A stretch of DNA of 64,000 nucleotides from an uncultured Lachnospiraceae bacterium (lineage in GTDB: Bacteria; Bacillota; Clostridia; Lachnospirales; Lachnospiraceae), in NCBI GenBank assembly GCA_910588845.1, contig CAJURU010000001.1, positions 107,301 to 171,300 on the forward strand, read 5' to 3'. The notes below the pieces were generated by a model that had not been told where the DNA came from, ran no database searches, and was given only the letters and a program-made list of their open reading frames with translations. The position numbers were made by a program, and so were the translations under genes. Of the stretch, positions 9,057 through 18,310 are shown in pieces (position 1 is the stretch's first letter; the number at the start of each line of letters is the position of its first letter).

Positions 9057-10313
9057 TTGAAAAAGAACATTTGGGTACTCAATCATTATGCAACAGGACA
9101 TTTTTATGAAAAAGGCGGCAGACACTTTTGGATAAGCGAGCAGTTAAAAAAGCGGGGATATCGTCCGGTAGTTTTTGGCGCGTCAGACCTTCATAATTAC
9201 GATAAAAGCATTGAATTAGGCAAAAAGAAATTTAAAGTAGTAAAAACAGGAATTAAGGTTCCCCTGGTTATTGTAAAGGTCCACGCAGAAGAAAGCGGCG
9301 GAATACATCGAGTGCTGAACATGGTTGACTATTATAGAAACGTACAGTATGCCGCTAAGAAATATGCCGCCAGGTATGGAAAGCCGGATATTATATATGC
9401 ATCGTCCGTGCATCCGCTGACCTTGATAGCCGGACAGAAATTAGCCAGGAAATATCATGTGCCATGTATCTGTGAGATCAGGGATTTGTGGCCGGAAACT
9501 ATGGTGCTCATGGGTATTTGGAAGAAAAACCTGCTGACGAAAATGATGTATCTGGGAGAAAAATGGATTTACAAAAAGGCAGATGCATTAGTGTTCACGA
9601 TGGAGGGGGCGCCCGAATATATCAAGGGAAGAAAATGGGACAGACAATCAGGAGGCTGTATTGACCTCGATAAGATATACCATATTAATAACGGCGTCGA
9701 TTTAAAACGCTTTAAAAAGAATGCGGAAGCGTATCAGGTAGAAGATGATGATTTGTCGGAAGATGGCAGATTCGTGGTAAATTATACGGGCTCAATCCGA
9801 GCTGCAAACAGTGTCAGCGACCTGGTCGAGACGGCAAGATATCTGAAGGAGCTTCATAATGAAAAGGTGAAGATTCTGATTTGGGGAGCAGGAGACTATG
9901 TCGAAGAATTATGTGAGATGATTGACAATTCTGGATTAGATAATATAAGATATAAAGGCGTTGTAAAAAAGGTTATGATTCCATCAGTTCTTATCCAGGG
10001 AGACGTCAATGTGTATACTTTCCGTGATGGCGGTACCAAATATGGGATTGACCTGAATAAGTGTTTTGAGTATTTGGCCTCTGGGAAACCTCTAATTGGA
10101 AACGACGACACTTTATTTTCTGTTATCAGGAAGTATGACTGTGGAGTAGAAAAGAAAATGGACGCCAAAGAGTTGGCGGAGGTCATCCATAAAATGTCTG
10201 AATTGGCTCCGCAGGAGTATGCGAGGTTATGTGACAATGCAAGCGCGGCAGCCAAAGAATTTGACTTTTCTGTGCTCACCGGCAAATTAATAAACATTAT
10301 AGAAAATTTATAA
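9057..10313 (+). CDS. Glycosyltransferase family 4 (WbuB-like)
   Basis: A 418-aa protein. I chose TTG 9057 after TAGGAGACAAGCAA; a longer frame from 9000 would overlap the previous gene. The N-terminal Rossmann domain contains EIRDLWPETMVLMG, a typical WbuB/CapM-like block, and the C-terminal GT-B domain carries YTGSIRAANSV and a donor-site region near FEYLASGKPLIG. These cytoplasmic enzymes add sugars to undecaprenyl-linked intermediates. Donor and acceptor cannot be read from the sequence. An early step is suggested by its place close to the initiating transferase. Confidence 0.85.
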   Translation: MKKNIWVLNHYATGHFYEKGGRHFWISEQLKKRGYRPVVFGASDLHNYDKSIELGKKKFKVVKTGIKVPLVIVKVHAEESGGIHRVLNMVDYYRNVQYAAKKYAARYGKPDIIYASSVHPLTLIAGQKLARKYHVPCICEIRDLWPETMVLMGIWKKNLLTKMMYLGEKWIYKKADALVFTMEGAPEYIKGRKWDRQSGGCIDLDKIYHINNGVDLKRFKKNAEAYQVEDDDLSEDGRFVVNYTGSIRAANSVSDLVETARYLKELHNEKVKILIWGAGDYVEELCEMIDNSGLDNIRYKGVVKKVMIPSVLIQGDVNVYTFRDGGTKYGIDLNKCFEYLASGKPLIGNDDTLFSVIRKYDCGVEKKMDAKELAEVIHKMSELAPQEYARLCDNASAAAKEFDFSVLTGKLINIIENL

Positions 10314-10331
10314 GATGCGAGGAAGAGAAGA

Positions 10332-11405
10332 ATGAAGTATGCATTAATAGGATGTGGAAGAATAGCTACGAATCATATCTGTGCGGTAACGAACAATCAC
10401 TTAGAACTGGCAGCCGTCTGCGACGTATGCCCGGAACACATGGAGAATCTGTTAAAGAAGCATGGTTTGGAGAAAGACGCTTCGATCAAGCGGTATAAAG
10501 ACTATAAACTTATGATTGAGGAAAATCAAATTGATTTGGTCGGTATCGCAACGGAGAGCGGCGTACATGCAGAGATTGCCCTGTATTGTATTGACAGAGG
10601 AATTCACGTTATCATTGAGAAGCCTATGGCAATGAATATGACAGACGCGGAAGAGATCATCAAACGGTCGGAAGAAAAGGGCGTTGTTGTTTCTGCCTGC
10701 CATCAGAATCGGTTTAATATTGCAGTCAAAGAAACAAGAGAGGCGTTAGAAAGCGGGAGGTTTGGCCGGCTTTCCCACGGTTCGATCAATGTAAGGTGGA
10801 ACCGTAATCAAGATTATTATACGCAGGCGCCCTGGCGCGGTACATGGGCGCAGGATGGCGGAGCTCTGATGAATCAGTGTATTCACGGTATTGATCTTCT
10901 GAGATGGATGATGGGAGATGAAGTAGAGGAAGTCTACGGGCAGACAAGGCAGCAGTTTCACGATTACCTGGAAGCGGAAGATATTGGCATGGCGGTAGTA
11001 AAATTTAAAAATGGCGCCATTGGTACAATTGAAGGTACGACGAATGTTTACCCGCACAATTTAGAGGAGACATTATATATTTTTGGCGAGAACGGAACGG
11101 TGAAGCTGGGCGGCAAATCAACCAATAATATAGATGTCTGGGACTTCGCGGATGAATCCAAGGAAGATCAGAAGAAGAAAGGGCTGGAAGAAGAGACGAG
11201 CAATGTGTATGGAAACGGACATACGAGCCTTTATGCGGATGTGATAAAGGCTATAGAGGATGGGCGTAAACCATACGTCGACGCCGTGGCGGGCAGAAAC
11301 GCCCTGGAAATGGTGCTGGCAATCTATAAAAGCCAGAAAACAGGCCAGCCGGTTAAATTGCCATTAAAGGATTTTGGAAGTATAGACATGCAGGGAGAAT
11401 TTTGA
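10332..11405 (+). CDS. Gfo/Idh/MocA dehydrogenase, WbpB/WlbA type
   Basis: A 357-aa NAD-dependent sugar oxidoreductase. It has the N-terminal motif GCGRIA, the EKP motif at IIEKPMAMN and the block RWNRNQDYYTQAPWRGTW followed by DGGALMNQ, which is characteristic of WbpB/WlbA. Those enzymes oxidise the 3-OH of UDP-GlcNAc uronic acid. The aminotransferase immediately downstream and the WbpA-type dehydrogenase at 13761 complete the route to UDP-2-acetamido-3-amino-2,3-dideoxyglucuronate. A second, more distant oxidoreductase/aminotransferase pair lies at 20164-22384. Confidence 0.86.
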   Translation: MKYALIGCGRIATNHICAVTNNHLELAAVCDVCPEHMENLLKKHGLEKDASIKRYKDYKLMIEENQIDLVGIATESGVHAEIALYCIDRGIHVIIEKPMAMNMTDAEEIIKRSEEKGVVVSACHQNRFNIAVKETREALESGRFGRLSHGSINVRWNRNQDYYTQAPWRGTWAQDGGALMNQCIHGIDLLRWMMGDEVEEVYGQTRQQFHDYLEAEDIGMAVVKFKNGAIGTIEGTTNVYPHNLEETLYIFGENGTVKLGGKSTNNIDVWDFADESKEDQKKKGLEEETSNVYGNGHTSLYADVIKAIEDGRKPYVDAVAGRNALEMVLAIYKSQKTGQPVKLPLKDFGSIDMQGEF

Positions 11406-11432
11406 TAGCGCAGAATGAGCTAAGGAGACGGA

Positions 11433-12578
11433 ATGGAATTTATTGATCTGAAGGCACAATACCAGTATTTAAAGGAAGAAATGAACCAGGGGCTTGCACA
11501 AGTCTTGGAGAGTGCAAGGTTTATTGGCGGGACAGAAGTTTCTCAGTTAGAGCGGCGATTGCAGGAATATACTACAAGAAAACATTGTATCTCTTGTGGA
11601 AATGGGACGGACGCCCTGTTGCTTGCGTATATGGCGATAGGAGTAAAAGAAGGGGATGCTGTATTTTGCCCGGATATGACGTTTATTGCCAGTATAGAGC
11701 CAGCCTGCCTGTTGGGGGCGACGCCCATATTTGTCGACATTGATATCAAAAGTTATAATCTTGATCCCCAAAGCCTGGAAGAAAGGGTACGGGAAATAAA
11801 AGAAAGTGGGAAATTTAACCCCAAAGCGGTTGTCGCAGTAGATTTCCTGGGAAATCCGGCAGAGCTTACAGAGATAAGGAATATCTGCGATAAGTATGAC
11901 ATGTATCTGATTGAAGACGCAGCGCAGTCTATGGGAGCGTCTTACGAAGGTAAGAAATGTTGTTCTTTCGGCGATATTGCCTGCACATCCTTTTTCCCGT
12001 CAAAGCCGCTGGGATGTTATGGGGACGGGGGCGCCGTATTTACGGATAACGATGAATTTGCGGAGCTTATGCGTTCTATCAAAGTGCATGGAAAAGGCGT
12101 TTCTAAATATGATAATGTGCGTATTGGCATCAATTCCAGGCTGGATACGCTTCAGGCGGCAGTATTATTGACAAAATTATCTGTTTTGGATGAAGAGATT
12201 GAGAAGCGTGGGAAGTTTGCGGATATCTATCAAAATGCATTACAGGATATTGTAAAAGTTCCGCAGATAAGAGAAGGAAACATCTCTTCTTTTGCACAAT
12301 ACTGCGTCTTGTTTCATTCAGAGGAAGAGAAAGACTTCATAGCACAGCGAATGGAAGAAAACGGCATTCCGTCATTGGTGTATTATCCGAATCCTTTGCA
12401 TTCTTTAGAAGCGTTTGACAATGTGCGTCAATTCCATAAAGGCGATTTCCGTAATTCCCAGGAGTATGCGCAATGTAATCTGGGATTACCGTTTTCACCG
12501 TACTTAAAGGAAGAGGATCAAAAAGCTGTCATTGAGACAGTGAGAACAGCCGTGGAAGAATACCGAAAGATGCATTGA
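11433..12578 (+). CDS. DegT-family 3-aminotransferase, WbpE/WlbC type
   Basis: A 381-aa PLP enzyme starting MEFIDLKAQY, a beginning typical of WbpE/WlbC. PLP lysine K191 lies in FFPSKPLGCYGDGGA, and EDAAQSMGA is present. It would aminate the 3-keto sugar produced by the preceding dehydrogenase, using glutamate. The upstream gap is 27 bases with AAGGAGA. It shares clear full-length similarity with the aminotransferase at 21260 (same FFPxKPLGCYGDGGA block). Confidence 0.87.
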   Translation: MEFIDLKAQYQYLKEEMNQGLAQVLESARFIGGTEVSQLERRLQEYTTRKHCISCGNGTDALLLAYMAIGVKEGDAVFCPDMTFIASIEPACLLGATPIFVDIDIKSYNLDPQSLEERVREIKESGKFNPKAVVAVDFLGNPAELTEIRNICDKYDMYLIEDAAQSMGASYEGKKCCSFGDIACTSFFPSKPLGCYGDGGAVFTDNDEFAELMRSIKVHGKGVSKYDNVRIGINSRLDTLQAAVLLTKLSVLDEEIEKRGKFADIYQNALQDIVKVPQIREGNISSFAQYCVLFHSEEEKDFIAQRMEENGIPSLVYYPNPLHSLEAFDNVRQFHKGDFRNSQEYAQCNLGLPFSPYLKEEDQKAVIETVRTAVEEYRKMH

Positions 12579-12600
12579 CGAAAAATGGAGGGATTGTTTC

Positions 12601-13722
12601 GTGAAACAAATTAAAATTTGCCATATATCCAGTACAAGAGACAGGAACGATCCATGGATTCTAAGGAAGTGTGATTATCTCAAGAATGAGGGATATAAAG
12701 TTTCTTATCTCATAAATGATGAACAGAAAAGCGAATGTATAAATGGAGTGCAGATTTATAGTACCGGTAAAAAATTTGAGAATAGAAAAGAAAGAATGAT
12801 GCAGGGTGTGAATCGCCTGTATGCAAAGGCATTAAAAATAGACGCCGATATCTATCAATTACATGATCCAGAACTGCTCCGGGTTGCCGTTGCCATAAAG
12901 CGTCATGGCAAGAAAGTGGTATTTGACAGCCATGAAGATTATTATTTGCAGATCAGGGAGAAACCATATATTCCTAAAATATTAAGAAATGGTATAGCAG
13001 CTTCTTATCGGTGCTTTGAAACGCTTGTATTGAAAAAAATAGACGGAGTTATGTTTCCAGGAACAAATGCAGTAAAGAATCCATTTGAAGGCAGGACAAA
13101 ACATTTTGCTTATGCCAATAATGTGCCTAGTCTGGAAGAGATTGCATATGCACAATCAGGGCTTCCCAAAGAGAGGGCCGTCTGTTATTCCGGGACGCTG
13201 ACAGAAGACCGGGGTATTACGAATTTGGTGAAAGCAGCCGACCTGGCCAATGTGAAACTATTTCTGGCGGGCAAATTTACCTCGGATGAATACAGAGAAA
13301 AGATGCTGTCTATGAAAGAATGGAGATGCGTCGAGTATTTGGGATATGTGGGCAGAAAAGAGATATATGAGATGTATTCCAGGTCACGAATCGGCATGAG
13401 TACGTTATTGCCGGTAGGCCAGTATGATAAGAGCAGTAATTTGCCGACAAAGGCCTATGAGTATATGGGCTGCGGCCTCCCGGTGATACTTTCGGATTTT
13501 CCATATAACAGGAGAATGATAGAAAAATATCAATTTGGTGAAGTGGTTGATTCATGTAATGTAACTGAAATGGCAGAAAAAATCAGACAACTAATAGACG
13601 ATGAAGATAAGTGCCGGATAATGGGTGAACGAGGCGAGGCGCTGATACGGAATAAGCTCAATTTTGGCATTGAAGGCAAAAATATGATAAGATTCTACGA
13701 TGAAATTCTTGGGAATTCATAA
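12601..13722 (+). CDS. Glycosyltransferase family 4
   Basis: A 373-aa GT-B enzyme starting at GTG after GGAGGGATT. The N-terminal acceptor domain has YQLHDPELL and FDSHEDYY. The C-terminal domain begins near YSGTLTEDRGI and ends with the nucleotide-sugar site PTKAYEYMGCGLPVI. This is the pattern of retaining GT4 transferases acting on lipid-linked intermediates in the cytoplasm. Specific linkage unknown. Confidence 0.86.
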   Translation: MKQIKICHISSTRDRNDPWILRKCDYLKNEGYKVSYLINDEQKSECINGVQIYSTGKKFENRKERMMQGVNRLYAKALKIDADIYQLHDPELLRVAVAIKRHGKKVVFDSHEDYYLQIREKPYIPKILRNGIAASYRCFETLVLKKIDGVMFPGTNAVKNPFEGRTKHFAYANNVPSLEEIAYAQSGLPKERAVCYSGTLTEDRGITNLVKAADLANVKLFLAGKFTSDEYREKMLSMKEWRCVEYLGYVGRKEIYEMYSRSRIGMSTLLPVGQYDKSSNLPTKAYEYMGCGLPVILSDFPYNRRMIEKYQFGEVVDSCNVTEMAEKIRQLIDDEDKCRIMGERGEALIRNKLNFGIEGKNMIRFYDEILGNS

Positions 13723-13760
13723 AATAATCAAACGCTAATTCAAAAATGAGGTGGCAAAGA

Positions 13761-15077
13761 GTGAAAGAGGAACTTCTTAGAAAAATCCAAAACAAAGATC
13801 TTGTATGCGGTGTGGTAGGACTGGGATATGTAGGATTGCCATTAGCCGTAGAAAAGGCAAAGGCGGGATTTCGCACGATAGGGTTTGACGTACAGAAAGC
13901 GAAAGTAGATTTGGTGAATGAAGGACATAATTATATAGGCGATGTGGTGGACAGTGAATTAAAGAATCTGGTTGAGAGGGGGAAGCTGTCTGCTACCACA
14001 CAATTTGATTTTGTGAAGGACGTCGATTTTATTGCAATTTGCGTGCCTACTCCTTTGGACAAGCATCAGGAACCGGATATCAGTTATGTCAAATCCTCTG
14101 TACAGGCGATTTCAAAGTATCTTACGAGAGGAACGGTGGTGGTGTTGGAATCCACGACGTATCCGGGAACTACGGAAGAGTTGATAAAGCCTATCTTAGA
14201 GGAGGGGTCAGAACTGCAATGCGGAGTAGATTTTTACTTGGGATTTTCACCGGAAAGAGTAGACCCTGGCAACCTCATTTATAAGACGAAAAATACTCCC
14301 AAAGTAGTGGGCGCGATAGGGGAGGAAGCATCCCAAGTGATTAAAGCGATGTACGAGGCTGTATTGGACGGCGAGGTATACGCAGTTTCCAGTCCGGCGG
14401 TTGCAGAGATGGAAAAAATACTGGAAAACACCTACCGTAATGTGAACATAGGGCTTATCAATGAAATTGGCAGGCTCTGTAACAAAATGGGTATTTCCGT
14501 GTGGGAAGTCATTGAGGCGGCAAAGACGAAGCCTTATGGGTTTCAGGCATTTTATCCCGGTCCGGGATTAGGCGGGCATTGTATTCCCTTAGATCCCTAT
14601 TATCTTACTTGGAAAGCAAGAGAATACGGGTTTCACACAACATTGATTGAAAGCAGTATGGTTATTAATGACAGCCAGCCTGAGTATTGTGTGGAACGCG
14701 CCATGCATATACTGAACCGCCATAAAAAAGCGATAAACGGCGCTAAGATTCTGATGCTGGGAGTGGCTTATAAAAATGATATTGACGATTACCGTGAGTC
14801 GCCGGCTATTCGTGTAATGGAAGAACTGCGAAAGGTAAAGGCGGATGTGGATTATTATGATCCCTGGGTGCCGGAATTCAAAAACATGTATGGGCAAAGT
14901 GGAAAAAGCTTAAAGAATTTGACGCCGGAAGTAGTAGCTTCATACGACCTTGTTATGGTGACGACTGCGCATCACAACATTGATTATGAGATGGTTCAAA
15001 AAAATGCGCAGGCAGTTTTTGACACGAAAAATGTGATGAGTATGTTGCGTGGTTGCGAAAATATTGAAGTGTTATAA
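13761..15077 (+). CDS. wbpA: UDP-N-acetyl-hexosamine 6-dehydrogenase (WbpA/VipA type)
   Basis: A 438-aa protein from GTG 13761, which has GAGGTGG seven bases upstream; ATG 13746 is an alternative five codons earlier. NAD motif GLGYVGLPLA is near the N-terminus and the catalytic Cys lies in GPGLGGHCIPLDPYYL. This block marks the UDP-GlcNAc/UDP-ManNAc dehydrogenases rather than UDP-glucose enzymes (compare the gene at 30040, with GYGGYCLPKD). It oxidises C6 to a uronic acid with two NAD. It supplies the uronic acid precursor for the WbpB/WbpE-type genes in the same operon. No UDP-GlcNAcA 2-epimerase is visible, so a gluco product is expected. Confidence 0.86.
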   Translation: MKEELLRKIQNKDLVCGVVGLGYVGLPLAVEKAKAGFRTIGFDVQKAKVDLVNEGHNYIGDVVDSELKNLVERGKLSATTQFDFVKDVDFIAICVPTPLDKHQEPDISYVKSSVQAISKYLTRGTVVVLESTTYPGTTEELIKPILEEGSELQCGVDFYLGFSPERVDPGNLIYKTKNTPKVVGAIGEEASQVIKAMYEAVLDGEVYAVSSPAVAEMEKILENTYRNVNIGLINEIGRLCNKMGISVWEVIEAAKTKPYGFQAFYPGPGLGGHCIPLDPYYLTWKAREYGFHTTLIESSMVINDSQPEYCVERAMHILNRHKKAINGAKILMLGVAYKNDIDDYRESPAIRVMEELRKVKADVDYYDPWVPEFKNMYGQSGKSLKNLTPEVVASYDLVMVTTAHHNIDYEMVQKNAQAVFDTKNVMSMLRGCENIEVL

Positions 15078-15096
15078 ATGGAAAGCAGGTGATAGA

Positions 15097-15306
15097 ATGG
15101 AACAATTTTTAGAATTTGTAGCGGAAATTTTCGGTGTTGATACAGAGGAAGTTTCATTAGATATGGTTTATGGGGAGAAACCATGGGATTCTTTAATGTT
15201 GATTAATTTGACGATGGAAATAGAGGAGGAATATGGCGTTTCAATCCCTATAGAGAGTGTGAGTAAGGTGAAGACGCTTGCCGACTTGTATGAGTATGTG
15301 AAATAA
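15097..15306 (+). CDS. Acyl carrier protein
   Basis: A 69-aa acidic helical protein. ATG 15097 is preceded by AGCAGGTGATAGA. The phosphopantetheine site is Ser32 in KPWDSLMLINL, and the remaining helices (EIEEEYGVSIPIESV, TLADLYEYV) fit the carrier protein fold. It ends one base before the FkbH-type gene, so it is surely a dedicated partner and not the fatty-acid ACP. In FkbH systems the carrier receives a glyceroyl group from 1,3-bisphosphoglycerate. Its presence in a glycan operon suggests carrier-dependent acylation of a sugar. Confidence 0.9.
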   Translation: MEQFLEFVAEIFGVDTEEVSLDMVYGEKPWDSLMLINLTMEIEEEYGVSIPIESVSKVKTLADLYEYVK

Positions 15307-15307
15307 T

Positions 15308-16978
15308 ATGAAAAAAATAGCAATTTTGTCCAACGTCACGGTCAATATGATCGCAGACAAATTAAAAGGAAAAGCAGAAGTATATATACCGGCAGGATTC
15401 GACACTTGGCAGCAGGAGATATTTCATCCAGAATCGGAGCTGAACAAGTGTTGTTTTGATGCCATTTTTGTAATTTTATATTGCAATCCCTACAGCAATG
15501 AGTGGCTGGTTTCTGAAATGGGCGAAGAAGCGCTGAACACGTGGTATGTTGCCTTGCGCTCTCTGGCAGAGAAATCTAATACCCCTATTTTTGTCTCGGA
15601 CTTATGCACCCAGGATATGCAGATACGTTCCATGAAAGAAATGCCTGCGTTTGAATCGTTGAAACATAAGTGGCGCCAGTTGCTCTCAGAATTAGATAGA
15701 ACCTACCTGTTTCCCATAACTGAACTGGCGGGAACGATTGGTACGGACAATTTTTATAGCGGCAAGATGTGGTATTTAAGCACATCGCCGTTTTCCATTA
15801 AGGCGAATAAACTGATTGCCAATGAGATTGCAGAATGCCTTGACCGGATTTTTATGCCGAGAAAAAAATGTCTTGCCATTGATTTGGATAATACAATTTG
15901 GGGCGGCGTTGTGGGGGAAGACGGTATGGATGGTATTCAACTGTCTAATCATAACGAAGGTTCAAGGTATTATAACGCGCAGATTTTATTGAAAGAGATG
16001 CAGAAAAAAGGCGTGATGCTGGCGATAGTTTCTAAAAACAATGTTGAGGATGTTGATGAAGTATTCAGGAAGCATCCGTATCTGGTTTTGAAACATGAGG
16101 ACTTTGTTGCGGAGAAAATTAACTGGAACGCGAAATCCGATAATTTAATGCAACTGGCAAAGGAGTTAAATATTGGATTGGATTCGTTTGTTTTTCTTGA
16201 TGATAATCCAGCTGAACGCGAAGAAGTGAGAGCCGGATGTCCTGAAGTAGAAGTCGCCAATTTTCCAGAAGACACAACGTTGCTGCCCAAGACGATAAAA
16301 GAAATATATGATAGATATTTTAAATCGCTGGAAACTACAAAAGAAGACACGCGAAAGACTGAGCAATACAGGAAGAATGCGAAAAGACAGGAAATAAAGA
16401 ACAAAGCGGCGGGGCTGGACGGCTACCTGAAAGAATTAGAAATAACAGCGAAGATACATTTGATGAAAGATGGGGAGATGAATCGGGTTGTTCAGCTTGT
16501 CGGGAAAACCAATCAGTTCAACCTGGCGACAACAAGATATTCGTCTCAGGAAGTAATGAGTTTCCTGTCGTCAGATAAGAGCGATATAGTAGTAGCCCAG
16601 GTGGAAGATAAATTTGGCGATGAAGGCCTTGTAGCAGTTATTTTTATTCGCTATGACGGCGACATGGCTTATATTGATGATTTTCTTATGAGTTGCAGAG
16701 TGATGGGCAGGAATCTTGAAAAGGTAATGATCGCGGAAGTTTGCCAATGGATAGGGAAGACAAGGCATAATATTCAATCAATCATAGGCAGATATATCAA
16801 ATCGCCTAAAAACAGTCCGGTAGAGTATTTATATGATGGGCTGGGCTTTGAGTTGGTAAGCGAGGATTCGGAGCTGGGAATTAAAATGTATCGGACAGAT
16901 ATAGAGGGGATGAATATTAAGCTTCCGCCTTATAAAAGAATATGCGCATTTGGAAAGGAAAAAGAACAGGATGCTTAG
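15308..16978 (+). CDS. FkbH-like HAD-IIIC domain protein
   Basis: A 556-aa protein. Residues 1-180 form an N-terminal region of the kind found on standalone FkbH proteins. The HAD motif DLDNT is at 192-196 followed by IWGGVVGEDG, and a second HAD motif is at FLDDNPAERE. The C-terminal part (IVVAQVEDKFGDEGLVA, FLMSCRVMGRNLEK) matches the GNAT-like segment of this family. Characterised FkbH proteins dephosphorylate 1,3-bisphosphoglycerate and load D-glyceroyl on an ACP. The adjacent ACP, VOC and LpxD-like genes fit transfer of such a group to a sugar amine. The true acyl group is inferred, not shown. Confidence 0.88.
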   Translation: MKKIAILSNVTVNMIADKLKGKAEVYIPAGFDTWQQEIFHPESELNKCCFDAIFVILYCNPYSNEWLVSEMGEEALNTWYVALRSLAEKSNTPIFVSDLCTQDMQIRSMKEMPAFESLKHKWRQLLSELDRTYLFPITELAGTIGTDNFYSGKMWYLSTSPFSIKANKLIANEIAECLDRIFMPRKKCLAIDLDNTIWGGVVGEDGMDGIQLSNHNEGSRYYNAQILLKEMQKKGVMLAIVSKNNVEDVDEVFRKHPYLVLKHEDFVAEKINWNAKSDNLMQLAKELNIGLDSFVFLDDNPAEREEVRAGCPEVEVANFPEDTTLLPKTIKEIYDRYFKSLETTKEDTRKTEQYRKNAKRQEIKNKAAGLDGYLKELEITAKIHLMKDGEMNRVVQLVGKTNQFNLATTRYSSQEVMSFLSSDKSDIVVAQVEDKFGDEGLVAVIFIRYDGDMAYIDDFLMSCRVMGRNLEKVMIAEVCQWIGKTRHNIQSIIGRYIKSPKNSPVEYLYDGLGFELVSEDSELGIKMYRTDIEGMNIKLPPYKRICAFGKEKEQDA

Positions 16979-17360
16979 TGTGGATCATGTTGGATATGCA
17001 GTAAAAAAGATGGAGCGGGCTCTAAAGGCTCTGGAACTTCTCGGATATACATTTGGTGATGTAATAGCTGATTCGGACAGGAAGATAAATATCTGTTTTG
17101 GGGAAATGAACGGATATCGAATAGAGTTGGTTTGTCCTCAATGTGCAGGGTCTCCGGTTGATGATGTTATTTTAAAACTTGGAAACACTCCATATCATTT
17201 ATGTTATTGTTCTGATTCTTTGGAGGAAGATTTAAGAGATTTGATAAAAGGAGGCTATAAGGTTGTGATACCTGCACAGGAAGCGGTGGCCTTTGATGGG
17301 AAGCGAGTCGTGTTCCTCTATTCGCTAGCTGTTGGCTTGATTGAAATCGTTGAAAAATAG
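16971..17360 (+). CDS. VOC (glyoxalase-fold) protein in acyl module
   Basis: A 129-aa protein. ATG 16971 overlaps the end of the FkbH gene by 8 bases and is preceded by AAGAACAGG. Its two beta-alpha-beta-beta-beta halves carry the usual metal ligands: His in VDHVGYAV, Glu in YRIELVC, His in PYHLCYC and Glu in LIEIVE. Fold members include methylmalonyl-CoA epimerase and glyoxalase I. Here it may epimerise or modify the ACP-bound acyl group before transfer. The reaction is unknown. Confidence 0.82.
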   Translation: MLSVDHVGYAVKKMERALKALELLGYTFGDVIADSDRKINICFGEMNGYRIELVCPQCAGSPVDDVILKLGNTPYHLCYCSDSLEEDLRDLIKGGYKVVIPAQEAVAFDGKRVVFLYSLAVGLIEIVEK

Positions 17361-17380
17361 AAAAATGGAGATAAAGATTG

Positions 17381-18268
17381 ATGTTTAAGATAAATGTGAG
17401 CCAGTTTATGAAAGGGTATGATTTTGAAGTTTGTGGTACGTCTTATATTGGAAATCCTAAATCTAATACTGCGATGTACATAAGTAAAAAAATCGAAAGT
17501 CAGATAGGCAATTTAGAAAATGTCAGAAACTGCATTGTTTTTGCAGAGCGTGGCATAAACGTTCCCGAGTGGGTCAAATCAAATAACGCTGTTGTAATCG
17601 CGGACAATCCACAGTTATCCTATGCGAAGTTTGCCGGAGAATTTGACAAAGCAGCCAGGAAACATGAAGCAAAGAGAAAATTACAGCTAACGGAAGGCGG
17701 ATATTATATTGGAGAGAATGTGACAATTGGTGAAGATTCCTATATCGAACCGGGCTGCATTATATGGCATGACGTGTCGATTGGCAGAAACGCAAGAATT
17801 TTGGCGAATACAGTAATTAGAAACGCTGTAATCGGGGATGATTTTATTTGTAATGAAAATGCTACAGTTGGCAATTACGGATTTACTTTGGCAAAGGACG
17901 AGAATAACAACATAATCAGAATGCCGGCTTTGGGTAAAGTCATAATTGGCAATCATGTGGAGATAGGAGCCAATAATGATATAAACAGAGGGACGTGCGG
18001 CGACACAATACTTGAAGATTATGTTAAATTGGACGGGCTTGTACATGTAGGTCATGAGGTTCATATTTGCAAGAATGTGGAAGTATCTGCCGGGACGGTA
18101 ATATCAGGTTTTGTGACACTCAAGGAGAACACATATGTTGGAGTAAATGCCTGCATTAAAAACCGGGTAGAAATTGAGGAGAATGTTCTTGTGGGAATGG
18201 GGGCGGTGGTTACTCGTAAGATTAAGGCGAACCGCAGCATATTTGGAAATCCTGCAAGGAAGATATAG
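17381..18268 (+). CDS. LpxD-like left-handed beta-helix acyltransferase
   Basis: A 295-aa protein (TTG 17378 could add one residue). Residues 1-100 form a small N-terminal domain, then hexapeptide repeats run to the C-terminus. The block GANNDINRGT and LDGLVHVGHEVHI (H225) match the LpxD core, including the catalytic His that accepts acyl groups from acyl-ACP. LpxD normally N-acylates UDP-3-O-acyl-glucosamine in lipid A synthesis, which a Gram-positive-type cell lacks. With an ACP and FkbH-type gene just upstream, the likely job is N- or O-acylation of a capsule sugar from an ACP thioester. Confidence 0.85.
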   Translation: MFKINVSQFMKGYDFEVCGTSYIGNPKSNTAMYISKKIESQIGNLENVRNCIVFAERGINVPEWVKSNNAVVIADNPQLSYAKFAGEFDKAARKHEAKRKLQLTEGGYYIGENVTIGEDSYIEPGCIIWHDVSIGRNARILANTVIRNAVIGDDFICNENATVGNYGFTLAKDENNNIIRMPALGKVIIGNHVEIGANNDINRGTCGDTILEDYVKLDGLVHVGHEVHICKNVEVSAGTVISGFVTLKENTYVGVNACIKNRVEIEENVLVGMGAVVTRKIKANRSIFGNPARKI

Positions 18269-18310
18269 TGAGCGCAAAGAATTTGGGAAACGTATGTTTG
18301 AGGATAATCA

